64,000 bases of DNA from Lachnospiraceae bacterium UBA7202 (GCA_002490705.1 DKUO01000018.1:4013-68012); one strand, 5' to 3'; numbered from the stretch's first letter, positions 32,228 to 41,631 are shown. Numbers and translations: made by a program. The notes: generated from the sequence alone by a model not told the origin.

Positions 32228-32830
32228 ATGAACGAAAAATTTTTTGATTTGAAAAAAGAAAAACAGGACCGCATGATCAACGCCGCTTTAAAAATATTCT
32301 CCATAGGCGGCTATAAGCATGCCAGTACGGATGATATTGTAAGTGAGGCCGGCATCAGCAAGGGACTCTTATTCCATTATTTCGGGAGCAAACTCGGCCT
32401 TTACAGCTTCCTCTATGATTACAGCGTACGTTTTATGAAACTGGAGATCACCGGCGGCGTCTCCTCCACGGAGCAGGATTACTTTGAGATCCGCAGAGCG
32501 ATGGAGTATGCCAAAATGCAGGTGCTCAAGAATTATCCCTATATGCAGCAGTTTTTGGACCGCTGCCGTTTTGAGGATGTGAGTGAGGCGCTTATGGCCA
32601 TCGAGCGCCAGAAGAACGTGCTGACCGATATTCAGGCTGTTCTCAAGAACCAGAGCAACCGTTCCCTGTTCAAGGATGGGGTCGATTATGAAAAGCTGGA
32701 TCAGATGCTCACCTACACCGTAGACGGCCTGATGGACGCCCGCTTTCAGGACGCCTCCTTCCAGCCGGAGCTCCTCTACAATGAGACCTGCGCTTATTTT
32801 GATATGATGAAAAAGCTCACCTACCGCTAG
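32228..32830 (+). CDS. TetR/AcrR family transcriptional regulator
   Basis: The 200-residue protein has the TetR helix-turn-helix at residues ~30-55: ASTDDIVSEAGISKGLLFHYFGSK. The C-terminal ligand domain is not similar to a known family member, so the signal is unknown. No transporter is next to it; the downstream gene is a convergent MocR regulator with a shared terminator. RBS GAGGAAGAC. Confidence 0.93.
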   Translation: MNEKFFDLKKEKQDRMINAALKIFSIGGYKHASTDDIVSEAGISKGLLFHYFGSKLGLYSFLYDYSVRFMKLEITGGVSSTEQDYFEIRRAMEYAKMQVLKNYPYMQQFLDRCRFEDVSEALMAIERQKNVLTDIQAVLKNQSNRSLFKDGVDYEKLDQMLTYTVDGLMDARFQDASFQPELLYNETCAYFDMMKKLTYR

Positions 32831-32856
32831 GAGCGGTTCTGCCCCTGATAAAAGCC

Positions 32857-32888
32857 AAAAAGTCCGGTTTCAAAGCCAGACTTTTTTT
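32857..32888. terminator. Bidirectional terminator between TetR and MocR genes
   Basis: AAAAAGTCCGG and CCAGACTTTTT pair with a short loop and give T-runs on both strands. Confidence 0.8.
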
Positions 32889-34282
32889 AATGCGGAAATT
32901 CCCTCTCCGATCTCTTCCGTCGTCAAACCGCCGTATCCCAGAATCATGGTTGCCGGCCCTTTCACCTGCTCTTCCTCCATACGAAAGGCCCCCATCCCGT
33001 AAACCTTCACATCCTCGCCGGCCGCCGCCTGTTCCAGAGCCTCTTCGCTCCTGCCTCTCTTATCCTTAAGCAGAACATGCAGCCCCGCATTTTCCCCGCT
33101 CACGGTAAAGTCCTTTTCAAAGTCTCTTAATCTCCCGAGCAGAAAATCCCGTTTTGTGCGGTACCGTTTACGCATCTTGTTCAGATAGCGTTCAAAATAC
33201 CCATCGCTTATAAACTCATTTAAAATCGTCTGGTCAATTCTGGAAACCGTGGAGGAAAAGAAGCCGCACTCCCTGCGGTATCTCTCCAAAAGCGGGTAGG
33301 GAAGCACCATATAGCTGACCCGGATCGCCGGCGCAATGGCCTTGGAAAACGTGCCGATGTAAATCACACGGCCCAGCCTGTCGGACGCCTGTAGGGAGGG
33401 CAGCGGTTTCCCTTTGTAGCGGAATTCGCTGTCATAATCGTCCTCGATCAGATAGCGTTCTTCCTCTCTGCCCGCCCAGCGCAGAAGCTCCATCCGTCTT
33501 CCGATGGGCATGGAAATCCCTGTCGGGTACTGTCTGGACGGCATCACGTAGGCCAGCTTTGCGCCGCTCTCCTCCAGCTTGTCGACACGCATCCCCCTGT
33601 CGTCCATAGGAATGAGCGATATCGGATAGGCGAAGGAGCGGAATATCTGATAGGCCCTGATATACGTCGGATTTTCCATCGCCACATGAATGTGGCGGCC
33701 CAGTATCTTTTCCAATAAAAGAAGCAGGAAATCATTTCCTGCCCCGACTATGACCTGCTCCGGGTCGCAGTTTACCCCCCGCGATCCGTGCAGATACCGG
33801 CAGATCGTCCTGCGAAGCTCTATATCTCCCTGGGGTTCTCCCAGCGCAAACATATGGCTTCTGGCGTCTACCATAATATTTTTTGTAATCTTTTTCCATG
33901 TGGCATAGGGAAACTGGCTCATATCAATCGCCGTCGGAGAAAAGTCATAACGCCATTCCGGCTTCTTCTCTCTCGGCAACAGCTCCGCTTCCACCGGCTG
34001 ATCCGTCATACCGGTATTATAGAGTTCTCTCACATCGCCGACAAAATATCCGCTTTTGGGCTTCGCAACAAGATACCCTTCGGCAACCAGCTGCCCGTAG
34101 GCCATATCCACCGTCGTTCTGGAAATCTGAAGATCGTCCGAGAGAAATCTGGCGGAAGGAAGCCTTTCCCCCTGCAAAAGATTCCCTTTCCTGATTTCTT
34201 CCCGAATATACTCATAGATCTGTTCGTATAAGGTTTTCCCACTCTTTGATTCCAGTTCAATGTGAATCGGCAACTCTCTCAT
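32870..34282 (-). CDS. MocR/PdxR-type regulator: GntR helix-turn-helix fused to PLP aminotransferase domain
   Basis: The 470-residue protein begins with a GntR winged helix (residues ~8-75: YEQIYEYIREEIRKGNL, LPSARFLSDDLQISRTTVDMAY). The rest is a fold-type I aminotransferase domain with the PLP-lysine in IGTFSKAIAPAIRV and the DDYDSEF loop. MocR proteins sense PLP or amino-acid derivatives; PdxR controls PLP synthesis and GabR controls GABA use. No target gene is divergent here. It follows DUF2225 by 17 bp and may be cotranscribed. Confidence 0.92.
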   Translation of the reverse strand: MRELPIHIELESKSGKTLYEQIYEYIREEIRKGNLLQGERLPSARFLSDDLQISRTTVDMAYGQLVAEGYLVAKPKSGYFVGDVRELYNTGMTDQPVEAELLPREKKPEWRYDFSPTAIDMSQFPYATWKKITKNIMVDARSHMFALGEPQGDIELRRTICRYLHGSRGVNCDPEQVIVGAGNDFLLLLLEKILGRHIHVAMENPTYIRAYQIFRSFAYPISLIPMDDRGMRVDKLEESGAKLAYVMPSRQYPTGISMPIGRRMELLRWAGREEERYLIEDDYDSEFRYKGKPLPSLQASDRLGRVIYIGTFSKAIAPAIRVSYMVLPYPLLERYRRECGFFSSTVSRIDQTILNEFISDGYFERYLNKMRKRYRTKRDFLLGRLRDFEKDFTVSGENAGLHVLLKDKRGRSEEALEQAAAGEDVKVYGMGAFRMEEEQVKGPATMILGYGGLTTEEIGEGISALKKVWL

Positions 34283-34299
34283 CTGTTTCCCGTCCGCCG

Positions 34300-35169
34300 C
34301 TATTTTCTAGCCGTAGCATTCTTTTCCTTGATCTTCTTCATGATCATTTCTTTCACATCTCTGGCCTTATCCTTCATACGCGGATTCGCTGTCTTAGAAG
34401 CAATCAATCCTGAAATCAGGCGGCTCGCCACATCGTACTGCTCAAAGCGCATCGCCGTCACGGCAATCAGGAAATCCACCGTAGGCTCATCCATGCCGCA
34501 CATGGGAAAACTCTCCGTCTGTCTTGCCGCCAGAAAGCCGTCCAATGCATTTTTGAGGAACTCGTCCTCCTCCTCCTGACACTGTTTCTTTTTCTCCTCG
34601 TAGCCTTCCTCCGCAGGATCCAGATGTTCCGCCTGCCCTCTCAGAAGCCATGCTGTTTTCAGACAAATATACGCTTTCTCACTGTTCTTTGTCTGTTTCA
34701 CAATCGCGTTGGCAAGCGCCATCTTATAGCGCTCCAGCGCCTCCTCGTAAGTATAAGTCTCCGCCGTCTCCTTCTGCGGTTTGAAATTAGCCGAAATCGC
34801 CTTCTGGATATTCTTCGCCTGCGGAGAAGTCAGATACTTAAAGAATCTGCTGAGCGCCGCGTAACCGCAGGACGGGCACATGATCACATCATACTTTAAG
34901 AGATCAATCTGCTCGTACTTCGGCCGAAGATCCAGATCGCTTCCCGCCAGCTTCGCCTTACCGATCTTAACGGTTCTCGCCTTAAACTCCCTGTCACAAA
35001 GAGGACAGGTAAAAGACTTGTCAAAAAGGAAATCCTGCTCCTGCACAGTATGCGCAGCAGCCTGCGCCCCTTCCTCGCCTTCCTCTTCTTTCTTAGGCTT
35101 CTCATAGAGATCCATACTTTCTAAATTACTCAGTCCAAACTGCTCTAACCCCGACAACAGTCCTGCCAT
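34300..35169 (-). CDS. DUF2225 domain protein
   Basis: The 289-residue cytosolic protein has two zinc-ribbon pairs: CPLCDREF (residues ~55-62) and CPSCGYAA (~98-105), followed by a helical, TPR-like region. It belongs to DUF2225, a Firmicute family without known function. Start ATG at 35169 after GGGGAGG. glnS lies 44 bp upstream on the same strand, so they may share a transcript. Confidence 0.9.
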   Translation of the reverse strand: MAGLLSGLEQFGLSNLESMDLYEKPKKEEEGEEGAQAAAHTVQEQDFLFDKSFTCPLCDREFKARTVKIGKAKLAGSDLDLRPKYEQIDLLKYDVIMCPSCGYAALSRFFKYLTSPQAKNIQKAISANFKPQKETAETYTYEEALERYKMALANAIVKQTKNSEKAYICLKTAWLLRGQAEHLDPAEEGYEEKKKQCQEEEDEFLKNALDGFLAARQTESFPMCGMDEPTVDFLIAVTAMRFEQYDVASRLISGLIASKTANPRMKDKARDVKEMIMKKIKEKNATARK

Positions 35170-35213
35170 TTTTTTACCTCCCCGCCTTTTATTTGCGATT
35201 CTTATATTTTACC

Positions 35214-36884
35214 TCAATTCTCCTTTTTCGGCAATACATAGGAGCTCTTAAGCGACACAATTCTGTTAAATACAAGATTTCCGGGCTTGGAATCCTTGCA
35301 GTCTACACAGAAAAATCCCTGCCGCACAAACTGAAAGCTCTCATATGCCTTGGCATCCTTCACCGACGGCTCAATCCGGCACTCCTTCAAAACAGTCAGC
35401 GAATTGGGATTCAGGTTCAGGCTTCCGTCCTCATTGTAGACGCCCTTCTCCTCATCAATGATATTCTCGTACAACCTGACCTCCGCCTTCACCGACTCCG
35501 CCGCGGATACCCAGTGGATCGTGCCCTTCACCTTGCGGCCGTCCGGGCTGTTGCCGCCCTTGGAAGCCGGATCGTAGGTGCAGTGCACCACCGTCACATT
35601 TCCGGCGTCGTCCTTCTCGAAGCTTACGCATTTCACGAAGTACGCTCCCATGAGGCGGACCTCATTTCCGGGAAACAGCCTGAAATATTTCTTCGGCGGT
35701 TCCTCCATGAAATCCTCCCTCTCAATATAGAGTTCTCTGCTAAAAGGCACTTCCCGCGAACCGAGGGACTCGTTCTCCGGATTATTGACCACGGGCAGCC
35801 ACTCTGTCTCCCCTTCCGGATAATTGTCTATCACTAGTTTGACCGGATCGGTCACCGCCATAATCCGGGGCCGTTTCATTTTCAGGTCTTCCCGGATACA
35901 GTATTCCAACATGGAATACTCCGCAGAAGAGTTCGCCTTGGAGACGCCGCACAGCTCCACAAAAAGCCGTATCGACTCCGGCGTAAAGCCCCGTCTTCTG
36001 AGTGCCGCGATGGAAACCAGTCTGGGATCATCCCAGCCGTCCACAATCCCGTCCTCCACCAGCTTCTTAATATATCGTTTCCCCGTCACCACATTGGTCA
36101 GGTACATCTTCGCAAACTCGATCTGCTTGGGCGGATGGGGGTATTCTAACTCCGTCACCACCCAGTTATAAAGGGGCCTGTGATCCTCGAACTCCAAGGT
36201 ACAGATGGAATGGGTAATCCCCTCGATGGCATCCTCTATGGGATGCGCGTAATCATACATCGGATAGATGCACCACTTGTCTCCCGTATTCTGGTGGGAC
36301 AGGTGGGCCACACGATAGAGAATCGGGTCCCGCATATTGATGTTCGGAGAAGACATATCAATCTTTGCCCGCAGCGTTTTCTCCCCGTCCGCGTATTTTC
36401 CCTCTCTCATCTCCTCAAACAGCCGCAGGTTTTCCTCCACACTGCGGTCCCTGTTTGGATCGTCTTTTCCCGGCTCTGTCAGCGTTCCGCGGTATTCCCG
36501 CATCTCATCCGCCGTCAGATCCGACACATAGGCTTTCCCCTTCTTAATCAGTTTGAGAGCGCCCTCATACATCTGATCAAAATAATCGGAAGCAAAAAAC
36601 AGGCGTTCCTCATAATCCGCTCCCAGCCACTGCACATCAGCTTTGATGGATTCTACAAACTCACTCTTCTCCTTGGTGGGATTCGTGTCGTCAAAACGCA
36701 TATTAAACTTGCCGCCGTATTCGGATGCCAGTCCGTAATTTAACAGTATGCTCTTGGCATGTCCGATGTGCAGATAGCCGTTAGGCTCAGGCGGGAATCG
36801 GGTGTGCACCGTATCATAGACACCCTCTGCCAGATCCTTATCTATGATCTGCTCGATAAAATTTTTCGATTCTTTCGATTCCAC
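35214..36884 (-). CDS. glnS: Glutaminyl-tRNA synthetase
   Basis: The 556-residue enzyme charges tRNA-Gln directly. Class I signature HIGH is at residues 39-42 (PNGYLHIGHAKS) and the VDGWDDPR motif is present. The KMSKS-equivalent loop, MSKR in E. coli GlnRS, reads TGKR (267-270), with the key lysine kept. The two C-terminal anticodon-binding barrels are complete. The start codon is GTG, seven bases after GGAGG; the out-of-frame ATG next to it is not used. Its presence suggests this lineage need not rely on GatCAB for Gln-tRNA. Confidence 0.96.
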   Translation of the reverse strand: MESKESKNFIEQIIDKDLAEGVYDTVHTRFPPEPNGYLHIGHAKSILLNYGLASEYGGKFNMRFDDTNPTKEKSEFVESIKADVQWLGADYEERLFFASDYFDQMYEGALKLIKKGKAYVSDLTADEMREYRGTLTEPGKDDPNRDRSVEENLRLFEEMREGKYADGEKTLRAKIDMSSPNINMRDPILYRVAHLSHQNTGDKWCIYPMYDYAHPIEDAIEGITHSICTLEFEDHRPLYNWVVTELEYPHPPKQIEFAKMYLTNVVTGKRYIKKLVEDGIVDGWDDPRLVSIAALRRRGFTPESIRLFVELCGVSKANSSAEYSMLEYCIREDLKMKRPRIMAVTDPVKLVIDNYPEGETEWLPVVNNPENESLGSREVPFSRELYIEREDFMEEPPKKYFRLFPGNEVRLMGAYFVKCVSFEKDDAGNVTVVHCTYDPASKGGNSPDGRKVKGTIHWVSAAESVKAEVRLYENIIDEEKGVYNEDGSLNLNPNSLTVLKECRIEPSVKDAKAYESFQFVRQGFFCVDCKDSKPGNLVFNRIVSLKSSYVLPKKEN

Positions 36885-36927
36885 ATCCGTTCCTCCTCTA
36901 TCCGAAGCATCACAATCTTTTTATCCC

Positions 36928-36962
36928 AAAAGGGCAAAATCCCACACTGTGGAATCTTGCCC
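36928..36962 (-). terminator. Strong terminator after the 38-residue peptide gene
   Basis: GGGCAAGATTCCACA pairs with TGTGGGATTTTGCCC (minus strand, one G-T pair) and is followed by TTTT. Confidence 0.85.
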
Positions 36963-37028
36963 TATCCCTAAATCTGTGTTCAATCGCGTGTTCTGTATTT
37001 CATTTCGTCCCTGCAATGACCAGTCAGG

Positions 37029-37145
37029 TCAGTCTTCCTCGTCATCCACCGCCGCAGCTATCCCGGAAACCACCGATGAAACCACCGCGATCACCACCGG
37101 AATGATCACCACCACCAAAAAACCACCCAATAACAAAACGCCCAT
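37029..37145 (-). CDS. 38-residue single-pass membrane peptide
   Basis: This small gene has an ATG at 37145, nine bases after AAGGAGG, a 38-codon frame, a TGA stop and a strong terminator 66 nt further on. The peptide is one long Val/Ile/Leu helix (residues ~3-33) ending in Asp-Asp-Glu-Glu-Asp. It may be a small membrane regulator or a type I toxin-like peptide, but no antisense RNA was identified. A signature of independent transcription (own RBS and terminator) makes it a real gene in my view. Confidence 0.65.
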   Translation of the reverse strand: MGVLLLGGFLVVVIIPVVIAVVSSVVSGIAAAVDDEED

Positions 37146-37267
37146 AATCGAATTCCTCCTTGCAAACTGCTTTGTCAGCGGTACAAACCTACCTATATAT
37201 TATACACATTTTGTAAAAAACTGCAATACCCGGTGCGGAATCCCGAAGCAATTCCGTCGTTTGCCGC

Positions 37268-39340
37268 TTAATATTGATCATCCCGAAGGCAATAGGGCCA
37301 GCGTTCCCCATAATTCCAATAGCTGCTGTGCTGCAGCACCTTCTCCGCCATATCTACCGTCTCCTCCATGGAATATAAGGGGGAGGTATAGATCGTATCC
37401 CCGTTGTGCAGATACAATGTGTTCGCCCCGGCGTCATAGGCCAGATAACCGTGGATTCTTGCGTATTTGCTGTACCACTGCCCTCTCCGGTTTTGCAGTT
37501 TTATCTGGTAAGCATCATTGTCCCCGCATAAAAAGTAAAAATCCGCTCCCGCTGCCGGCTCATACCGGTTCATTTTGCCGGGAAACCCCATATACTTACC
37601 CAGAGAACCGCAGAAATACTCCAACATAGTTTCGTCCCAATCCACAAAGAAAATACGCACGGTTCCGTCCCGATAGACCAGATAGAGCTCATCATCCTCC
37701 GCACTGAAAAACATAGTTTCCAGATATTCCACGTCCACATCATAGGGCGGTATCGTCATATAGACGTCTTCCTCTCCCATCTGATAGAAAAGCAGGCTGT
37801 CCGTCTCCGTGGAAGCCACCGCATAGAAGGGCCGTCCGTTACACACAGCCGTCAGTCCGTCCGCAAGCGCCTCCTCATAGAGCCGTTTCCCGTCCGCAAG
37901 CCGGTAGCCGTACAGTGTATGATGGCCTTTCATCAAAAGCACCCCGTTTTCCCGGTCTATGCCCAGATAGTCCAGGCCCCCGTTCTCATAGGTTACAGTC
38001 CGACAGACGGTTCCGTCCGCCGGGTCTATGATATGGTACGCATCGTCGGTCACGACCAGAAGCAGCTCTGTCCCGTCCCCATCAAAGTCGTCAAAAAGCA
38101 TTGTCTCTAAGAAGGCGGCATCCTCATAGGTCCAGATCCGCCCTTTCTCTGTGGTATCGAACATTTCCACACAGGTAAAAAATTCATCGTCAAGCCTTGC
38201 CGCCGCCAGAAGCTTTCCGTCCCCGCTAAGCTGTGCCCGGCTGTAAATATCCTCCCCCTCGTGGAATACCTCCATCCCCTGGCCGAGCGCCCTCTGATAC
38301 ACCGTGATGCGGTTGCTGTTGTAGGGCAGCGTCACACAGTAGCCGTCCCCCATGGCAAATTCCATCACATTGGAGGAAGTACAGTCGGAAAAGGTTACGC
38401 CGCTCATGGCTTCCCTGTATTCCGTGTCCAGATAATACCACGTCCCGTCCCTTGTAAACGCCATAAAATCATCCGTATCCGTATAGGAGCCGGTCTGAAC
38501 AATCTCCGACCCGAAGGAAAAGGTATCGAGCAGCGTCCCGTCCCTTCTGTCTAACAGCAGGGCGTCGCCGTATTTCTGACACAAAAGATAGCTGCTTCCC
38601 TCCTTATGTGCAAAACACACATCATAGAGCCAGCCGCCAGACAGGTCATAGCGCCAAAGCTCATTTTGACCAGACAAGTCAAACGTCTGAAGCCTGCCAG
38701 ACATGCCGGCTGTGGCTGCCGCGGAATCTGTTTCCTCCGTATGGTTGCTGGTCACATAGAGCAGATTGGCGCCGTGCTGATAGCTGCCCTCCTCCAGACA
38801 CAGACTTCCGATATACTCATAATCAATCGGATACAGGGAAACCTCCGGCGCCTCTTTTGCGTCAGCAGAATAGGAAAGCACCGCGATCCGCTTTTCTCCG
38901 CTTTTCGACCTCAGTTCCAGCGCGATCAACATTCTGCCGTCCTTCGTAACGGTCTGTTCGGCCTCAAAACCGGTCTGCGCATACAGCCCTTCCTCCAGCT
39001 GCTCCCACTGTAGTCTGTCCGCCGCTTTCCCGTCTGCACCCACCAGATAACAGCTTTCCTCCTCCACCACCAGAAAGGCTTCTTTCTCCGGTACGGGAAC
39101 CACGCCCTCATAGCTGGCACAGGGGTATGTTGTGATCTCATCCGTTTCGAGATCCCGCACACACAGCTCCTCTCCCTGCTCGCCTTCCGTCTCCCTCGGG
39201 TACAGGATCTTATCCTCCGTCAAAAACCCCGCCTGACACTCCCAGGACAGATTCACTCTCTCCCGCCAAAAAGTTTCCTCATAATGCTCCTGCAAACTCT
39301 TCCAGACAGTCAGTTTGCCGGAATCCGCCACCGCCATCAC
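37268..39340 (-). CDS. Beta-propeller (WD40/PQQ-like) partner of the TIR protein; probably its C-terminal part
   Basis: The 690-residue frame is made of repeated blades with motifs such as ADSGKLTVWKS, DRRDGTLLDTF and DPADGTVCRTV, typical of WD40/PQQ-like propellers. It opens in the last 62 bases of the TIR frame, at GTG 39340 or ATG 39337, and has no ribosome binding site. Related Lachnospiraceae proteins join TIR, a membrane helix, a helical linker and a propeller in one chain. Here the frame changes immediately after the membrane helix and the linker is absent. A one-base shift would fuse the two. It could sense ligands for the TIR enzyme. Confidence 0.7.
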   Translation of the reverse strand: MMAVADSGKLTVWKSLQEHYEETFWRERVNLSWECQAGFLTEDKILYPRETEGEQGEELCVRDLETDEITTYPCASYEGVVPVPEKEAFLVVEEESCYLVGADGKAADRLQWEQLEEGLYAQTGFEAEQTVTKDGRMLIALELRSKSGEKRIAVLSYSADAKEAPEVSLYPIDYEYIGSLCLEEGSYQHGANLLYVTSNHTEETDSAAATAGMSGRLQTFDLSGQNELWRYDLSGGWLYDVCFAHKEGSSYLLCQKYGDALLLDRRDGTLLDTFSFGSEIVQTGSYTDTDDFMAFTRDGTWYYLDTEYREAMSGVTFSDCTSSNVMEFAMGDGYCVTLPYNSNRITVYQRALGQGMEVFHEGEDIYSRAQLSGDGKLLAAARLDDEFFTCVEMFDTTEKGRIWTYEDAAFLETMLFDDFDGDGTELLLVVTDDAYHIIDPADGTVCRTVTYENGGLDYLGIDRENGVLLMKGHHTLYGYRLADGKRLYEEALADGLTAVCNGRPFYAVASTETDSLLFYQMGEEDVYMTIPPYDVDVEYLETMFFSAEDDELYLVYRDGTVRIFFVDWDETMLEYFCGSLGKYMGFPGKMNRYEPAAGADFYFLCGDNDAYQIKLQNRRGQWYSKYARIHGYLAYDAGANTLYLHNGDTIYTSPLYSMEETVDMAEKVLQHSSYWNYGERWPYCLRDDQY

Positions 39341-40085
39341 TCTGCCGCTGTATTTTCAGAGCCGCAGCGGCGCTGACCACTCCAATCAACAGACACAGCA
39401 CACTCGCCGACACGGATGTCAAAATCACCCTCCGCATCCTCTGCTCCCGGTGCCTCTGCTTTAAATCGTCATAATTACAGTCGAACATGGGCGCCGCCAG
39501 ACGGAGCAGTTCGCTCTTGATTTTCCTGCGCATTTCCCTGCGGGTACGCCCACGCACATCCGCTGCCAACGGCTCCACGGGAATCTTATGATAAACGACA
39601 CTGCCGTCAGGTCTATGTTCTTCCTCCTCCCGATAAAGAAGCTCCTCCGGAAACGAAGTCTCCGGTTCTCCCTCCGCCAAAACCGCCAGCACATGTTCCC
39701 TGTCATGCATTTGGATAAAAGTCTCTATCTCTTTGCGGCACCAAATTGACTCATTCAGTCTGGGCGAACAGATCACAATCAGATACTCCGAATGTTCCAG
39801 CGCCTCCGTGATCGGATCGGCAAGATTGCTCACAAGGGGCAGTTCCTCCCTGTCACGAAATACTCTGTGAATCCGGGTCTTAATCTGTCCACCGCCGCTC
39901 TCTTCCCCTTTTTGCCGCACCACGCTGCGGGGCAGCTTAAAGCTCTCCAGACATCTGTGCAATGTCTGTGCCACAAAACTGTCCGGCTGGGTATGCCGAT
40001 AGCTGATAAAGGCATCATACTGCCATTTTTCTTCCGTCGTGATATTCTTTCTCTTTTTCACACTACCTGCCTTTCTTTTCCTCAT
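39279..40085 (-). CDS. TIR-domain protein with C-terminal membrane helix (truncated or frameshifted)
   Basis: The 268-residue frame has a TIR domain at residues ~20-165: DAFISYRH, VFRDREELP, LIVICSPRL, and SIWCRKEI whose Glu119 matches the catalytic glutamate of NAD-cleaving TIR domains. One membrane helix follows (220-243, ILTSVSASVLCLLIGVVSAA). The last 20 residues are a frameshifted tail. The ATG at 40085 lies inside the DHH gene; a GTG at 40061 is an alternative. TIR-propeller proteins may act as NADase effectors in stress or phage response, but that is inference. Confidence 0.75.
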   Translation of the reverse strand: MRKRKAGSVKKRKNITTEEKWQYDAFISYRHTQPDSFVAQTLHRCLESFKLPRSVVRQKGEESGGGQIKTRIHRVFRDREELPLVSNLADPITEALEHSEYLIVICSPRLNESIWCRKEIETFIQMHDREHVLAVLAEGEPETSFPEELLYREEEEHRPDGSVVYHKIPVEPLAADVRGRTRREMRRKIKSELLRLAAPMFDCNYDDLKQRHREQRMRRVILTSVSASVLCLLIGVVSAAAALKIQRQSDGGGGFRQTDCLEEFAGAL

Positions 40086-41610
40086 AGGTCTTAAAGAAAA
40101 TATCCCGCTCTACCACATAGATATCATGGGTATCGTCATATCGCACCGCAAGATAGTCTCCCGGTCTGCCCAGCATATACTTCTCCTCGTCCCATGTAGT
40201 AAATACTTTGACCCTTTCAATCAATTCTTTCGCGTAGATCCGTGACCCGCCGTCAGCAATACAAACCTTTGCATAGTCACTCAGTTTCCTGACCTCTCCC
40301 GTGGAACGGTCATGGATCGTCGGTTCATACAAAAGGCCGCTCTGTCCGTGTTCCACACATTCCCGATAAGGTCTCTGTGTCGCCTCATAGGTTCTGGCAA
40401 AGCGTTCCCGGCGGTTTGGATATACCTCCCCCTTGATGCCGATCATAATAATCAGATCCTCCTCCACCGCCATATCCAAGTCCCCCTCCAGTGTCCGGAC
40501 CGTGATCGGTGTGCCAAGCGGCAGCACATCCTTCGCCTCCACATAGCCGAGCGGAATCGGCTTTTTCACAAAAAGCTGCATATCCGTAAGATCAATCTCA
40601 TATTTTTTCGCATAAATCACCTGACAGTGATCGAAGTAATCATTGAGCCGTTCACTGAAAAAAGCCTCCGAGTGCAGCGTCGGATAAGCCTCCTCATAGA
40701 GGGTCATATTGATAAAGCCGCCAGCCTTCTCCAGATGCCCACCGCCGGAGCCTACGCCCTCCGCCAGAAAAGCCGCCAGCTCATTGGCCTGTACCTCTTT
40801 CACGCAGCTGCGGACAGAAAACTTATAGCCGTCCTTTGTCTCGTTAAAGACCACACAGCAATAGACTTCCGCCACCTGAATCAGAAAATCGCTGATCAAT
40901 CCCAAAATATTCGGGTCGCAGGGATTTGACTTGATAATCGCATAGTTGTAGTCGTTATTATAGATATGCCGGATCATAGCTACCCCTGCCACTTCCATTT
41001 CCTGTAGCGAGAGATTGGAATTGCGGAACAGGGTAATCAGCGTCTTGTCAACCGGAACTGCTTCCCGCATATCCATATCAAGCGGATTAAAGATCTCCGA
41101 GAATTGATTCGTGTCCGTAAACAAGCCATAATACAGCGCCGTGCCCAGCTTTACGTCCCTGATCTCATAACCGGCCCGGCAAAGCATCTGCCACACCAGC
41201 GTGGAACAGCTTCCCACATGGGGATTGATCTCGCTCAGCTGCGCCTGCCTTGTCTCGATCTGGTGATGGTCGATCACCGCCACGTGCTCTGCGGGCAGTT
41301 TTGTCACATTGCCTGCGCCGTACTGACAGTCCACCGTAATCAAAAGGCCCGGCAGCTTTCCGCCCGGCTGCGCCTGCACATACGCCGCCACATCCTCTAT
41401 ATAGGTGATGGGAATGTTAAGATGCTCCAACATCAATAACAGATTGGTTTTCTGTATCTTGTTCCTGCCGCCGTAAATCAGTTTGGCCTGCCTGCCCATA
41501 GATTCAAAATAGCGGCAGAGCCCAAACCCCGCCGCAATGGCATCCGCATCAGGATTGTCATGACACTGCACCATGATCGGATCATATTCTACCAGTTCTT
41601 CCAGCCTCAT
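40063..41610 (-). CDS. DHH/DHHA1 phosphoesterase with C-terminal extension
   Basis: The 515-residue protein carries the DHH motifs: HDNPDAD (17-23), DCQYG (94-98), DHH (114-116) and GLFTDTNQF (162-170). DHHA1 has GSGGGHLEKAGG at 287-298. About 170 residues follow that I do not recognise (from residue ~340 on; PLGTPITVRTLEGDLD, RPGDYLAVRYDD). DHH enzymes degrade nanoRNA, pAp or cyclic dinucleotides such as c-di-AMP. The stop overlaps the TIR gene's first codons by 23 bp, a sign of coupled translation. Substrate is open. Confidence 0.85.
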   Translation of the reverse strand: MRLEELVEYDPIMVQCHDNPDADAIAAGFGLCRYFESMGRQAKLIYGGRNKIQKTNLLLMLEHLNIPITYIEDVAAYVQAQPGGKLPGLLITVDCQYGAGNVTKLPAEHVAVIDHHQIETRQAQLSEINPHVGSCSTLVWQMLCRAGYEIRDVKLGTALYYGLFTDTNQFSEIFNPLDMDMREAVPVDKTLITLFRNSNLSLQEMEVAGVAMIRHIYNNDYNYAIIKSNPCDPNILGLISDFLIQVAEVYCCVVFNETKDGYKFSVRSCVKEVQANELAAFLAEGVGSGGGHLEKAGGFINMTLYEEAYPTLHSEAFFSERLNDYFDHCQVIYAKKYEIDLTDMQLFVKKPIPLGYVEAKDVLPLGTPITVRTLEGDLDMAVEEDLIIMIGIKGEVYPNRRERFARTYEATQRPYRECVEHGQSGLLYEPTIHDRSTGEVRKLSDYAKVCIADGGSRIYAKELIERVKVFTTWDEEKYMLGRPGDYLAVRYDDTHDIYVVERDIFFKTYEEKKGR

Positions 41611-41631
41611 CTTATCCTTTTCTCCTCCGTA

